64,000 bases of DNA from Alphaproteobacteria bacterium (lineage in GTDB: Bacteria; Pseudomonadota; Alphaproteobacteria; UBA9219; RGZA01): the NCBI GenBank assembly GCA_033762625.1, contig JANRLI010000011.1, positions 124,001 to 188,000 on the forward strand, written 5' to 3'. Made by a program: the position numbers and the translations under genes. Positions 42,442 to 51,180 of the stretch are shown in pieces. Under the pieces are notes generated by a model that searched no databases, had not been told where the DNA came from, and worked only from the letters and a program-made list of their open reading frames with translations. Each line of letters starts with the position of its first letter. Position 1 is the stretch's first letter.

Positions 42442-43080
42442 GTGGCTAAAAAAGAAGAAAAAAAAGCTGAAGAGAAGGACGATAAGAAAGTCGCAGCACC
42501 AGAAGGCAAAGAAGGCGCGGAAGGCGAAGCGACGGAAGGCGCCGAAGGCGGGAAAAAGAAACTCGATAAGAAAATGATCATCATCATTGCGGCTGCCGCA
42601 GTGTTGTTGTTGGGTGGTGGTGCTGCGGCGTTGGTATTCACTGGCGTGCTGGGCGGTAAAAAGCCGGAAGCGGCAGCGGCCGATGGCCACGGTGAAGCAG
42701 CAAAAGAAGATGGTCACGGTGAAGCCAAGGATGATGGCCATGGCGGCAAAGAAGATGGAAAAAAAAGTGAACATGGCCCCATTTTTTATGATATGGGCGA
42801 AGTAGTTGTGAATTTACAAACGGATGGCAAGCGCCAGATATTCTTAAAGCTGGTGATGCAACTGGAGCTGGAAGCAGAAGAAGACAAAGCGGTTATTGAA
42901 AAAATCAAACCGCGCATTATTGATAATTTCCAGACGTATTTACGTGAATTGCGCCTTGATGATTTGCGTGGTTCTGCAGGGCTTTACCGCTTACGTGAAG
43001 AATTGCTGTTCCGCGTTACTGAAGCGGCGCAACCAGTTAAAGTTAAAGACGTACTGATCCAGCAAATGCTGGTGCAATGA
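42442..43080 (+). CDS. fliL: Flagellar basal body-associated protein FliL
   Basis: FliL is a single-pass protein around the stator that helps torque under load. From GTG 42442 (AAGG upstream) the product is 212 residues. It has a Lys/Glu-rich cytoplasmic head, a TM at about 42-65 (IIIIAAAAVLLLGGGAAALVF), a His/Gly/Asp/Glu-rich linker and the periplasmic FliL domain (FYDMGEVVVNLQTDGKRQIFLKL, abridged; RDLRLDDLRGSAGLYRLREEL-like). The frame is open 315 bases further upstream, but that part is unrelated. Confidence 0.92.
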   Translation: MAKKEEKKAEEKDDKKVAAPEGKEGAEGEATEGAEGGKKKLDKKMIIIIAAAAVLLLGGGAAALVFTGVLGGKKPEAAAADGHGEAAKEDGHGEAKDDGHGGKEDGKKSEHGPIFYDMGEVVVNLQTDGKRQIFLKLVMQLELEAEEDKAVIEKIKPRIIDNFQTYLRELRLDDLRGSAGLYRLREELLFRVTEAAQPVKVKDVLIQQMLVQ

Positions 43081-43102
43081 TGAATGTGAATGGGGGCCTC
43101 CT

Positions 43103-44215
43103 GTGACGCCTGCTGATGATAAACCACCTGGTGGTGAACAAATGAGCGAAGAAGAACGCATGGCCGCCGAATGGGCTGCCATGTCGGGTGATGGCGCTGC
43201 TGCGCCTGCCGGCGGAGATGATATGGCCGCCGCGATGGCTGATATGGGCGGCGATACCCGTGTCTTAAGCCAGAATGAAATCGACAGCTTGCTGGGTTTT
43301 GGCGGCGCGGATGATGGCGATGAAAACAAAGGCATCATGGCGCTGGTTAACTCCGCGCTTGTGAACTATGAACGCTTGCCGATGCTCGAAGTGGTCTTTG
43401 ACCGCTTGGTGCGTATGATGTCCACATCGCTTCGCAACTTCACATCTGACAACGTAGAAGTCAGCCTTGACCAAATCTCGTCGGTACGTTTTGGCGATTA
43501 TCTAAATTCTATCCCATTGCCTGCGATGCTTGCCGTATTTAAGGCCGAAGAGTGGGATAATTTCGGGTTGATGGTCGTTGATAGCGCAATGATTTATTCG
43601 ATTGTTGACGTGCTTCTGGGCGGCCGTCGCGGTACGGCAGCAATGCGTATTGAAGGCCGTCCCTATACAACCATTGAACGTAATCTTGTGGAACGTCTTG
43701 TGCATGTGATATTGGCGGATATGAGCGGTTCGTTTGACCCGCTATCGCAAGTAAACTTCCGTTTTGATCGTCTTGAAACCAACCCTCGCTTTGCAACGAT
43801 AGCACGACCTGCCAATGCTGCGGTGCTCGTCAAGCTGCGCATTGATATGGAAGATCGTGGCGGCTGTCTTGAAATCATTATTCCTTATGCGACGCTTGAG
43901 CCGGTTCGTGAACTGCTTTTGCAGATGTTCATGGGTGAAAAGTTCGGACGTGATTCCATCTGGGAAACTCACTTGGGTAATGAATTACTCACCACGGATA
44001 TGAGCATGCATGCGGTCTTGGATGAAATGACCATGCCGCTTTATGATATTTTGAATATGAAACCTGGAACCTTCGTGCCACTCAACGTGAAGCCCGACAG
44101 TATGGTGGAATTGCGCAGCGGTGAAGTATCCTTATTCAAAGGGCGCATGGGCAGCAAGAATGGCCGTATTGCCGTGATGATTGAAGAAGAAAAAATCAAG
44201 CGTCCCGGAGAATAA
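43103..44215 (+). CDS. fliM: Flagellar motor switch protein FliM
   Basis: FliM is the C-ring protein that binds CheY-P. The 370-residue protein carries the N-terminal CheY-binding peptide (VLSQNEIDSLLGF, about residue 53), the CheC-like middle (NYERLPMLEVVFDRLVRMMSTSLRNF, abridged; GSFDPL) and a C-terminal SpoA domain (MKPGTFVPLNVKPDSMVELRSG, abridged). The start is GTG 43103; ATG 43142 is an alternative. The Gly/Ala/Asp-rich N-terminal 50 residues are extra compared with enteric FliM. Confidence 0.95.
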   Translation: MTPADDKPPGGEQMSEEERMAAEWAAMSGDGAAAPAGGDDMAAAMADMGGDTRVLSQNEIDSLLGFGGADDGDENKGIMALVNSALVNYERLPMLEVVFDRLVRMMSTSLRNFTSDNVEVSLDQISSVRFGDYLNSIPLPAMLAVFKAEEWDNFGLMVVDSAMIYSIVDVLLGGRRGTAAMRIEGRPYTTIERNLVERLVHVILADMSGSFDPLSQVNFRFDRLETNPRFATIARPANAAVLVKLRIDMEDRGGCLEIIIPYATLEPVRELLLQMFMGEKFGRDSIWETHLGNELLTTDMSMHAVLDEMTMPLYDILNMKPGTFVPLNVKPDSMVELRSGEVSLFKGRMGSKNGRIAVMIEEEKIKRPGE

Positions 44216-44218
44216 TTT

Positions 44219-44935
44219 ATGAACTGGAGTATCGTTATCAATGCCGTGTTTATCGTGTGTATGGCAGTTGGCATTGTGGTCGTGTGGCGTTTGCAAAAAA
44301 CCTTGAACGGATTAAACAAAAGCCGTCTGGAAATGGAAAAGTTCGTCGCCGACTTTTCTGGCAGCATTGCGCGCGCTCAAAAAGCTATTAATGATTTGCA
44401 GCAAACCGCACGAGATGTAGGTGAGGATGTTGAAAATCATTTATCACGCGCACAAGGCTTGCGCGATGAACTGACTTTTTTGGTGGAAGCGGCAGATAAA
44501 ATTGCAACGCGACTTACCGATAGCACGGCATCCGCGCAAAATGATGCAAAAGCATCACGTAATAATCGATCTGAAAAGCAAAACGAAAAATCTGTAGAGA
44601 GTAAAGCTGATACCAAACCACTTTCATCCATTCAGGAAGTGCAAAAACAAAAAGCGGAAACAGTCATTAATTCGCCTGCTGCAAAAGCTGAAGTCGCACC
44701 TCAACCTGTGCAGGCCAAAACCGTACCGTTATGGGCAAAACGCGCTGAACCAAATGGCCCAGTGATTAATGCGCCCGTTGAAGCAGCAGCGCCTGTCTCC
44801 GGTTTGCAGTTTGGCAAAAAGCCCGTTCAAAAATCGCCAGAACCGCTAGCCAATTCGCAACCCGCAAAAGAAGAAGAGCAGCTGCGCTCATTAGCTGAAC
44901 GCGAATTGCAGCAAGCACTTGAAAAGATGAAATAA
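44219..44935 (+). CDS. DUF6468-like membrane protein of the flagellar cluster
   Basis: The 238-residue protein has one N-terminal TM (about 6-25), a coiled-coil region (about 28-100, including LEMEKFVADFSGSIARAQKAI) and a long Ala/Lys/Pro/Glu-rich tail with a final short helix. The layout matches the alphaproteobacterial DUF6468 protein that follows fliM. Function unknown; a motor-associated membrane protein is likely from context. It starts 3 bases after fliM and ends 2 bases before the motE-like gene. Confidence 0.72.
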   Translation: MNWSIVINAVFIVCMAVGIVVVWRLQKTLNGLNKSRLEMEKFVADFSGSIARAQKAINDLQQTARDVGEDVENHLSRAQGLRDELTFLVEAADKIATRLTDSTASAQNDAKASRNNRSEKQNEKSVESKADTKPLSSIQEVQKQKAETVINSPAAKAEVAPQPVQAKTVPLWAKRAEPNGPVINAPVEAAAPVSGLQFGKKPVQKSPEPLANSQPAKEEEQLRSLAERELQQALEKMK

Positions 44936-44937
44936 TC

Positions 44938-45684
44938 ATGACACTTGGCCCCTTGGAAAAAACTGTGTCACCGAAACCGAAATTCAAAATCTCGTTTCGT
45001 ACTGGGATGTCGATTTTTATTTTCCTTGCGGTAGCCGTGATGGGGCTACGCGTTCAGGAAATGGCCACCGATTTGGCAAACGGTAATCCTTTGCAGGCTG
45101 TAACACCCGCAAAAGCTGAAACCGCAGCCAAGGAAGCGGATAAGCCAACGCCAGAAACCAAGACGGAAGCCAAAAAAGACGAAAAGAAAGCGGAGCACAA
45201 GGAAGGCGAGGTTGCAAAAGACGAAACACCTGATCCCATTAATCCCGATCCTGTGCAGGATCAGGAAAACTATTCCGAAGCGGAAGTGAACATCTTAAAG
45301 CGTCTTTCGGAACGCCGTCAGGAACTGGATAAACATGCGCGTGACCTTGACCAGCGTGAAGCGTTGCTGAAAATCACCGAGCAACGGATCGACAAAAAAC
45401 TCGCCGATATGAAAACGATGCAGGAGCAGGTCCGTGCAGCGATTAGCACGGCAAGTGCTGAACAAAAAGCCAAGACGGATAGTCTAGTAAAAATATATGA
45501 AATTATGAAACCCAAGGATGCTGCGAATATTTTTAACGCACTGGATATGCCTGTATTGCTCAGTGTGATTGCCAACATGAAAGAATCACGCGTTGCGCCT
45601 ATCCTTGCCGCAATGGATCCGCAGAAAGCAAAACAAGTAACCGGCGCGTTAATGGAAAAGAAACCATTGCCAACACAGCCCTAA
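44938..45684 (+). CDS. MotE-like stator/motor protein with MgtE-N-like domain
   Basis: The 248-residue protein has one TM (about 22-40), an acidic/lysine-rich linker and a coiled coil (about 118-175). The C-terminal helical repeat is of MgtE N-domain type, also found in FliG: SLVKIYEIMKPKDAANIFNAL, MPVLLSVIANMKESRVAPILAAMDPQKA (abridged). MotE in rhizobia is a periplasmic chaperone for MotC. Here it belongs to the fliL-fliM transcript. A 204-base AT-rich gap follows with no gene. Confidence 0.75.
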   Translation: MTLGPLEKTVSPKPKFKISFRTGMSIFIFLAVAVMGLRVQEMATDLANGNPLQAVTPAKAETAAKEADKPTPETKTEAKKDEKKAEHKEGEVAKDETPDPINPDPVQDQENYSEAEVNILKRLSERRQELDKHARDLDQREALLKITEQRIDKKLADMKTMQEQVRAAISTASAEQKAKTDSLVKIYEIMKPKDAANIFNALDMPVLLSVIANMKESRVAPILAAMDPQKAKQVTGALMEKKPLPTQP

Positions 45685-45888
45685 GTTAGCGTAATTTATC
45701 TGTTTCTCGGCTGATTTGTTCGTATATCAGAACAATTTTTTATTAGCATATCGCAGTCGTTTTATCAAAAACATCAAAAAAAATCACGCTAATAAGCCTT
45801 TGTTAAATCCTCACGGCTAACAATAGCCATTCCAAGCGCCCGCATTATTTAATCGGCAAAACTTTGCACATGTTAAGGAGCAACTCAC

Positions 45889-46275
45889 ATGGCTGTGAAT
45901 ATGGATATGAACGTCCTCATCGTCGATGATTACAAAACGATGCTGCGTATCGTGAACAATCTTCTCAAGCAATTGGGGTTTAAGAATGTGTACGAAGCAA
46001 CCGATGGCGGTATGGCTCTGAGCATGATGCGTGAAAAAGATTATGGTCTGGTGATTTCCGACTGGAACATGGAGCCCATGACCGGCTTACAACTTTTGAA
46101 AGAAGTTCGCGCCGATGCAAAATTGAAAGCAACACCGTTCATTATGGTAACCGCTGAAAGCAAAACCGAAAACGTGGTAGCTGCAAAGCAGGCCGGCGTG
46201 AACAATTACATTGTTAAGCCGTTTAATGCTGAAACATTGAAATCAAAAATAGTTACCGTACTGGGTCAATTCTGA
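45889..46275 (+). CDS. cheY: Chemotaxis response regulator CheY
   Basis: The 128-residue single receiver has D13-D14 (IVDDY), phospho-acceptor D58 in SDWNMEPM, T88 (VTAES) and K110 (IVKPF). The W59 and the WNM motif match motor-binding CheY proteins. AAGGAG precedes the ATG. It is 34 bases before cheZ and next to fliM, so it likely controls flagellar switching. It differs from the regulator at 5570. Confidence 0.93.
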   Translation: MAVNMDMNVLIVDDYKTMLRIVNNLLKQLGFKNVYEATDGGMALSMMREKDYGLVISDWNMEPMTGLQLLKEVRADAKLKATPFIMVTAESKTENVVAAKQAGVNNYIVKPFNAETLKSKIVTVLGQF

Positions 46276-46309
46276 TTATTGACAAAGCTGCTCTTGAAGG
46301 GATTGCGTA

Positions 46310-46954
46310 ATGACCGGGTATGATGATCAATTGCAGAAGACGCTGGAAAATGCGCTAGCGCAACTTGGCGATGCCACGGGCAAGCAGAACCCACAGGCGT
46401 TGATTGCAACGGCTATTGAATCACTTAAAACTGCGCGTGTGACCAACAATAGCGTTTATGAGCGTTTGGCTGACCTTGGGAAGTATATCGCCAACGCAAA
46501 ACAGGAAATCGCAAATATACGCGCGGATGCCATTAGCGGCGAGCACATCCCAAGCGCTACCGACCAGTTGGATGAAGTCGTTGGAGCAACCGAAGAAGCC
46601 ACCAACAAGATTATGGATTGTTGCGATGCAATCAATCTGATTGCAGGCAAACAGCCGCAGCCGACACAGCAGGAGTTGACTGACCAAGTCACAAAGATTT
46701 ACGAAGCATGTAACTTTCAAGACCTTACTGGCCAACGCATTACCAAGGTGGTGCGTACTCTCAAGCATATCGATACTCAGGTAACCTTGCTGCTTAAAGC
46801 GCTTGATGATGCAGGTTTCCAGATTGAAAAGAGTGGCGTGTTGCAAGGCCTCAATGTGTCCAAGGCAACCGATACTGAAAAGCATTTACTCAATGGCCCG
46901 CAAGCAGCCGACGCCGCTATTAAGCAAGATGATATCGATAAGCTCTTTGGCTAG
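46310..46954 (+). CDS. cheZ: CheY-P phosphatase CheZ
   Basis: CheZ speeds dephosphorylation of CheY-P. The 214-residue helical protein has the active-site motif NFQDLTGQRITKV with D138 and Q142, equivalent to D143/Q147 of the E. coli enzyme. Its C-terminal QDDIDKLFG resembles the CheY-binding tail of CheZ. CheZ is common in beta/gammaproteobacteria and patchy in alphaproteobacteria. Pairing with cheY supports the call. A short gap (46955-47074) without features follows. Confidence 0.9.
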   Translation: MTGYDDQLQKTLENALAQLGDATGKQNPQALIATAIESLKTARVTNNSVYERLADLGKYIANAKQEIANIRADAISGEHIPSATDQLDEVVGATEEATNKIMDCCDAINLIAGKQPQPTQQELTDQVTKIYEACNFQDLTGQRITKVVRTLKHIDTQVTLLLKALDDAGFQIEKSGVLQGLNVSKATDTEKHLLNGPQAADAAIKQDDIDKLFG

Positions 46955-47074
46955 TCTGTACCATCCTCAAGCCGCGCCCATTGAATCGCCATAAACCCTT
47001 GTTGTTTTGGCTAAAATCGGTCAATCTGAAAGTGTATTTTTTGCACTCTTTCCAGTGTTGTCACCGCACGTCCT

Positions 47075-50008
47075 TTGAAACCTAATTCGTCTGTTCTTCC
47101 AGCATTGATCTTATCGCTTGGCACGGTTGTGCCAACGCAGTTTGTTTGCGCGCAGGAAATTGCCGAGCATGGGCAACCCATTCAGGTGCAAGCAAAGGTG
47201 CGCGCCGGTATTCACGATGATTATGAACGCTTGGTTTTTGATTGGCCTGTGCAAATTTCCTACACCTTTTCGCAAAACGGCCAAGAAGTGAATTTGCGTT
47301 TTGCGCAAGGCGCGCCAGTTGATTTAACGCAAATCAAACGCCGCCATCTCTCAAAAATTATTCATAGCGAACAAATCGCTGAAGGTAATGCGCGTATTAT
47401 AAAGCTGCTTCTTGCTCCTGATACGGTTGCCAAACATGTGCAGCAAGCAGGCTTGGTCATACTCGATTTTTATGAAGGTCTCGCGCCCGTTGTTACAGTG
47501 TCATCCAATTTGCCGCAAGCAATGTCGATTGCTGGCGAAGCACCTGTACAGCATGAGCAACATTCAGCAACGGTTGTAGCCCCGGCGCCGCCAGCACCTG
47601 AAGTAAAGGCAGAAAAACCTGAAGAAACAAAAGCGTCAGTAGCAGAGGCGTCTGCAGGAAAGAACACAAATGGCCCAACGCCACCCAATTTAGACGATGT
47701 TGGAAACGAGGGATTGCCACTAGTAACGATAGATCCCGGTATTGTTGCAGGAACCGCAATTTACCGCCGGGCGGATTATATCTATATCGTGTTTGGTAAA
47801 AAAATTACTTTGCCACTTGCATCCATGCTGCGTGATACGCCGCGTGTAACATTAGAAAGCATGCAGTCGTCAACCGGAAGCGTGTATCGTTTTTATATGC
47901 CGCAGGATTTTAACCTGCGGTGTGTGCGTGAAGAAAACCGTTGGAGCATTCTGGCATCCAAAAAAGTTCCAACCGCTCCTATCAGTCTTACCCTGTCTGC
48001 GCAGCCTGATTATGCGCTAGGGGCACGTATTATTATTCCTGTCAGCAAGGCTGATGACGTGGTGCATTTTGTAGACCCCGAAATTGGCGATGAGTTGATT
48101 GTTGTGCCACTTGTGGGCTCCAGTCAGGCGGTGCGACAGGCCTACCAATATACGGATTTTCGATTTATTCCATCCGAGCAAGGCGTTGTTATTCGCCCAT
48201 TGGTTGATGGCGTTGACGTAAAGCGTCAGGGCCTTGGCATTGAAATTACATCCGATAAAGGACTTCGTCTTTCATCAAGTAAAGATACCGGGCTTCCCAG
48301 TGATACACGTGCAACCACACCATCAAAAGACCAGTTATTTGATTTAAACGACTGGTATGGGCCTGTTTCAAAATCCTATACGCAAATGCGCCAGCACTGG
48401 CAGCAAACCCTTGCTGAAGTTCCCGTAAATGAACGCGACCGCGTTCGTTTAAATATGGCGCGTTTTTATTTTGCACGTAACCATGCACAGGAAGCATTAG
48501 GGTTGCTTACACTTTTGTCGCAACAAGTTCCAGATTTGCTTCACCGCAGTGAATTTCGCGCGCTGCGCGGCGCGGTACGCGTGCTTACCCATGATATTGG
48601 TGCACTTGAAGATTTCAATTCACCCGATATTATGAATTATCCGGAAATGAAATTGTGGCGCGCGGTTGCTAAAACGCGCGTTATGGAATGGAAAGAAGCA
48701 GCCGAATTATTTGCCAGCGCTGATAATGTGTTGGATAAATATCCTGAACCGTTCTTCACAGATTTTTCAATTACTGCCATCGAAGCTGCAATTGCGAGCA
48801 AGGATAAAACCTATGCTAATTCAGTGTTAGACAGATTGATGCAGCGTCACCCCGAACTTGATGCCTCGTCTGGCCCTGTCAATTATCTGCGCGGCGTATT
48901 AATGAGCTTAACCGATCGTTTAGACAGGGCAGAAAAGTTCTGGAATAAAGCAGCTAGCAGTAAGGACCAATTATATAAAGTACGCGCAAAATTATCGTTG
49001 ACCGATTACGAAGTTATCAGTGGAAAAATTAATCCGCTGCAAGCTGCAGAAAAACTAGAAAAAGTGCGTTTTGCATGGCGTGGCGATGATCTGGAACTGG
49101 ATATCCTGCGCCGTATTGGCAAATTTTATATTGAAGGTGGCAAGATAGAAGAAGGCCTTGCAACGCTAAAGCAGGCGTTGGTGTTGTTGCCCGATAATGA
49201 TGTGGCAAAAAAATTGCATGAGGAAATGGCGTTTGCATTTCGTGATGTGTTCTTGGGAAATAAAAACCGTAATATTTCAGCGCTTGATGCGCTCAGCCTT
49301 TACGAGCGTTTTTATGATTTAGCGCCGCCGGGCGCAGAAGGTGATGCGATTATACGTGCACTGGCACAGCGCATGGTATCGCTTGATTTATTAGATAGAG
49401 CCGCGGCACTACTGGCTGACCAATCGCGCCACCGTTTAACAGGCGTGATGAAAACGCGGGTAGGGACGCAAGCCGCAGGAATTTATTTGCTCGATCATCA
49501 ACCGGACGATGCGTTAAAAATTTTAAAAGACAGTGATGAGACGGGAACACCAGAAGATTTAGTGGTAGAACGTAATTTGTTAAAAGCAAAAGCGTTAGCC
49601 GTGTCAGGCAAGGAAGATGAAGCCAAAGCTATGCTCAAAAATATAAACAGTGAATATGCAACCCGTTTGTTGGTTGATATTGCATGGCGTGCGCATGATT
49701 GGGCGGGCGCTGCAACTATTCTCAATGACCTGATTGGTGCGCCGCATGCTGAAGCAATGAAGGCAGAAACCGCCCAGCTAGTTATCAGCCGCGCGATTGC
49801 CCTTGCACTGATTAACGATAGTGTAGCACTTGAAAAAATGCGGAGCGATTTTTCATCTGGGATGAAAGGTTTGCCGCAGGAAGAACTCTTTAAAATGCTA
49901 ACGGAAGCAGATACAGGTCTGCCTCGCGACCCTTCGGCTATGAAATCGTTGATGGCCGATGTAGATTTGTTTCAAGGCTATCTTGAGAACTACCGTAATC
50001 TGAATTAA
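47075..50008 (+). CDS. Large secreted helical-repeat protein with AMIN-like N-domain
   Basis: The 977-residue protein begins (TTG 47075) with a signal peptide ending FVCAQ. Residues about 40-130 (QAKVRAGIHDDYERLVFDWP, VNLRFAQGAPVDLTQI) resemble an AMIN-type beta domain that binds the cell wall. A Pro/Ala/Glu linker and more beta segments follow (235-405). From about 440 to the end it is helical with TPR-like repeats (RFYFARNHAQEALGLL, LRRIGKFYIEGGKIEEGLATLKQAL abridged). It likely organises a periplasmic complex, perhaps of the flagellum or pole. No exact family is recognised. Confidence 0.7.
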   Translation: MKPNSSVLPALILSLGTVVPTQFVCAQEIAEHGQPIQVQAKVRAGIHDDYERLVFDWPVQISYTFSQNGQEVNLRFAQGAPVDLTQIKRRHLSKIIHSEQIAEGNARIIKLLLAPDTVAKHVQQAGLVILDFYEGLAPVVTVSSNLPQAMSIAGEAPVQHEQHSATVVAPAPPAPEVKAEKPEETKASVAEASAGKNTNGPTPPNLDDVGNEGLPLVTIDPGIVAGTAIYRRADYIYIVFGKKITLPLASMLRDTPRVTLESMQSSTGSVYRFYMPQDFNLRCVREENRWSILASKKVPTAPISLTLSAQPDYALGARIIIPVSKADDVVHFVDPEIGDELIVVPLVGSSQAVRQAYQYTDFRFIPSEQGVVIRPLVDGVDVKRQGLGIEITSDKGLRLSSSKDTGLPSDTRATTPSKDQLFDLNDWYGPVSKSYTQMRQHWQQTLAEVPVNERDRVRLNMARFYFARNHAQEALGLLTLLSQQVPDLLHRSEFRALRGAVRVLTHDIGALEDFNSPDIMNYPEMKLWRAVAKTRVMEWKEAAELFASADNVLDKYPEPFFTDFSITAIEAAIASKDKTYANSVLDRLMQRHPELDASSGPVNYLRGVLMSLTDRLDRAEKFWNKAASSKDQLYKVRAKLSLTDYEVISGKINPLQAAEKLEKVRFAWRGDDLELDILRRIGKFYIEGGKIEEGLATLKQALVLLPDNDVAKKLHEEMAFAFRDVFLGNKNRNISALDALSLYERFYDLAPPGAEGDAIIRALAQRMVSLDLLDRAAALLADQSRHRLTGVMKTRVGTQAAGIYLLDHQPDDALKILKDSDETGTPEDLVVERNLLKAKALAVSGKEDEAKAMLKNINSEYATRLLVDIAWRAHDWAGAATILNDLIGAPHAEAMKAETAQLVISRAIALALINDSVALEKMRSDFSSGMKGLPQEELFKMLTEADTGLPRDPSAMKSLMADVDLFQGYLENYRNLN

Positions 50009-50225
50009 CATATTGAAATAATTATAAAAATAATGATTTTCTGCTCTGTCGGGCTTCAAGAAGGCCACACCTTTTAATCTTGTTATGCAGGGCCAACTAT
50101 TTTGCTTATAAGCCCATATATTTCATGCTATTTAGATGCCCATTCATAAGGCAAGTGACGACTCATTTGTTTTAATTCCGTCTAATATCTAAATAAGCTC
50201 TTCCAGCTCAAGAGGATGTATCCCC

Positions 50226-51149
50226 GTGTTGTCACGTTTCTTTGCTTTTTTTGCTTGTATTCTGTTACTCGCCAGCCCTGCTCACGCAGATGACAAACTT
50301 GCTCTCGGCGCGCCCATTCCATGGGGGATTGACCTTCAGGAAGCATTTTCCCCGGCAAAGCACCGCATGCACGACTTCCACGATTTCATGCTTGTTATCA
50401 TTACGGTGATCACGCTCTTTGTGATGTGCTTGCTGATTTTTGTGATTTTGCGTTTCAACGCAAAAGCTAATCCAAAACCAGCGACCTTTGCTCATAATAC
50501 ATTACTGGAAGTTATATGGACATCAATTCCAGTGCTTATTCTTGTCGTGGTTGGCATTCCATCGATGCAATTGTTGTATTACGTTGATAAAACACCAAAT
50601 CCTGAATTGACGCTGAAAGCAACAGCGCATCAATGGTATTGGTCATACGAATTGCCAGACCAGAAAGTTGAAAGCTTTGATAGTCGCCCCATCTGGGATG
50701 GCACAAAGCAAACGCCAGAACAAATTGAAGCTGCGTTAAAAGATGCAGCGCCGAACTGGATTTATCCGACTGAACATCCACTGCGTTTGCTCGAAGTGGA
50801 TAACCGTTTAGTGCTTCCGGTTGATACGCAAGTTCGCGTTTATACAACATCAACCGACGTTATCCATTCCTTTGCCGTTCCATCGCTTGGTGTTCGTAAA
50901 GATGGTGTTGTTGGTCGTTTGAATGAAACGTGGCTCCAGATTGACAAAGAAGGCGTCTATTATGGTCAGTGCTCGCAGATTTGCGGTACGGGCCATGCTT
51001 TCATGCCCATCGTGATTGAAGCGGTGAGCAAAGAAAAGTTTGCGCAGTGGGTTGCTAAGAAAACTGGTGCCGCAGCGCCAGCTGAAACATCTGCGCCATC
51101 AAAGAAGCATTCGCAGCTGCAACGCTCATCCATCATTGCCCAACAATAA
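50226..51149 (+). CDS. ctaC: Cytochrome c oxidase subunit II
   Basis: Subunit II carries the CuA electron entry site of aa3 oxidase. The 307-residue protein has a signal peptide (SPAHAD), two TM helices (about 50-75 and 95-120), and the CuA ligands: H in DVIHSFAVPS, then CSQICGTGHAFMP with both cysteines, histidine and methionine. The GTG start is preceded by AAGAGG. A 217-base gap (50009-50225) upstream shows no gene and probably holds the operon promoter, which I could not place firmly. Confidence 0.95.
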   Translation: MLSRFFAFFACILLLASPAHADDKLALGAPIPWGIDLQEAFSPAKHRMHDFHDFMLVIITVITLFVMCLLIFVILRFNAKANPKPATFAHNTLLEVIWTSIPVLILVVVGIPSMQLLYYVDKTPNPELTLKATAHQWYWSYELPDQKVESFDSRPIWDGTKQTPEQIEAALKDAAPNWIYPTEHPLRLLEVDNRLVLPVDTQVRVYTTSTDVIHSFAVPSLGVRKDGVVGRLNETWLQIDKEGVYYGQCSQICGTGHAFMPIVIEAVSKEKFAQWVAKKTGAAAPAETSAPSKKHSQLQRSSIIAQQ

Positions 51150-51180
51150 GATTATCTATTCGACTTAGGAGTTCTTGAAT

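Noticed and set aside
45851-45876. Sigma-54-like CGGCAAAACTTTGCA before cheY
   Set aside because: GG and GC are 9 bases apart instead of 10 and the -24 lacks TGG; spacing is critical for sigma-54.
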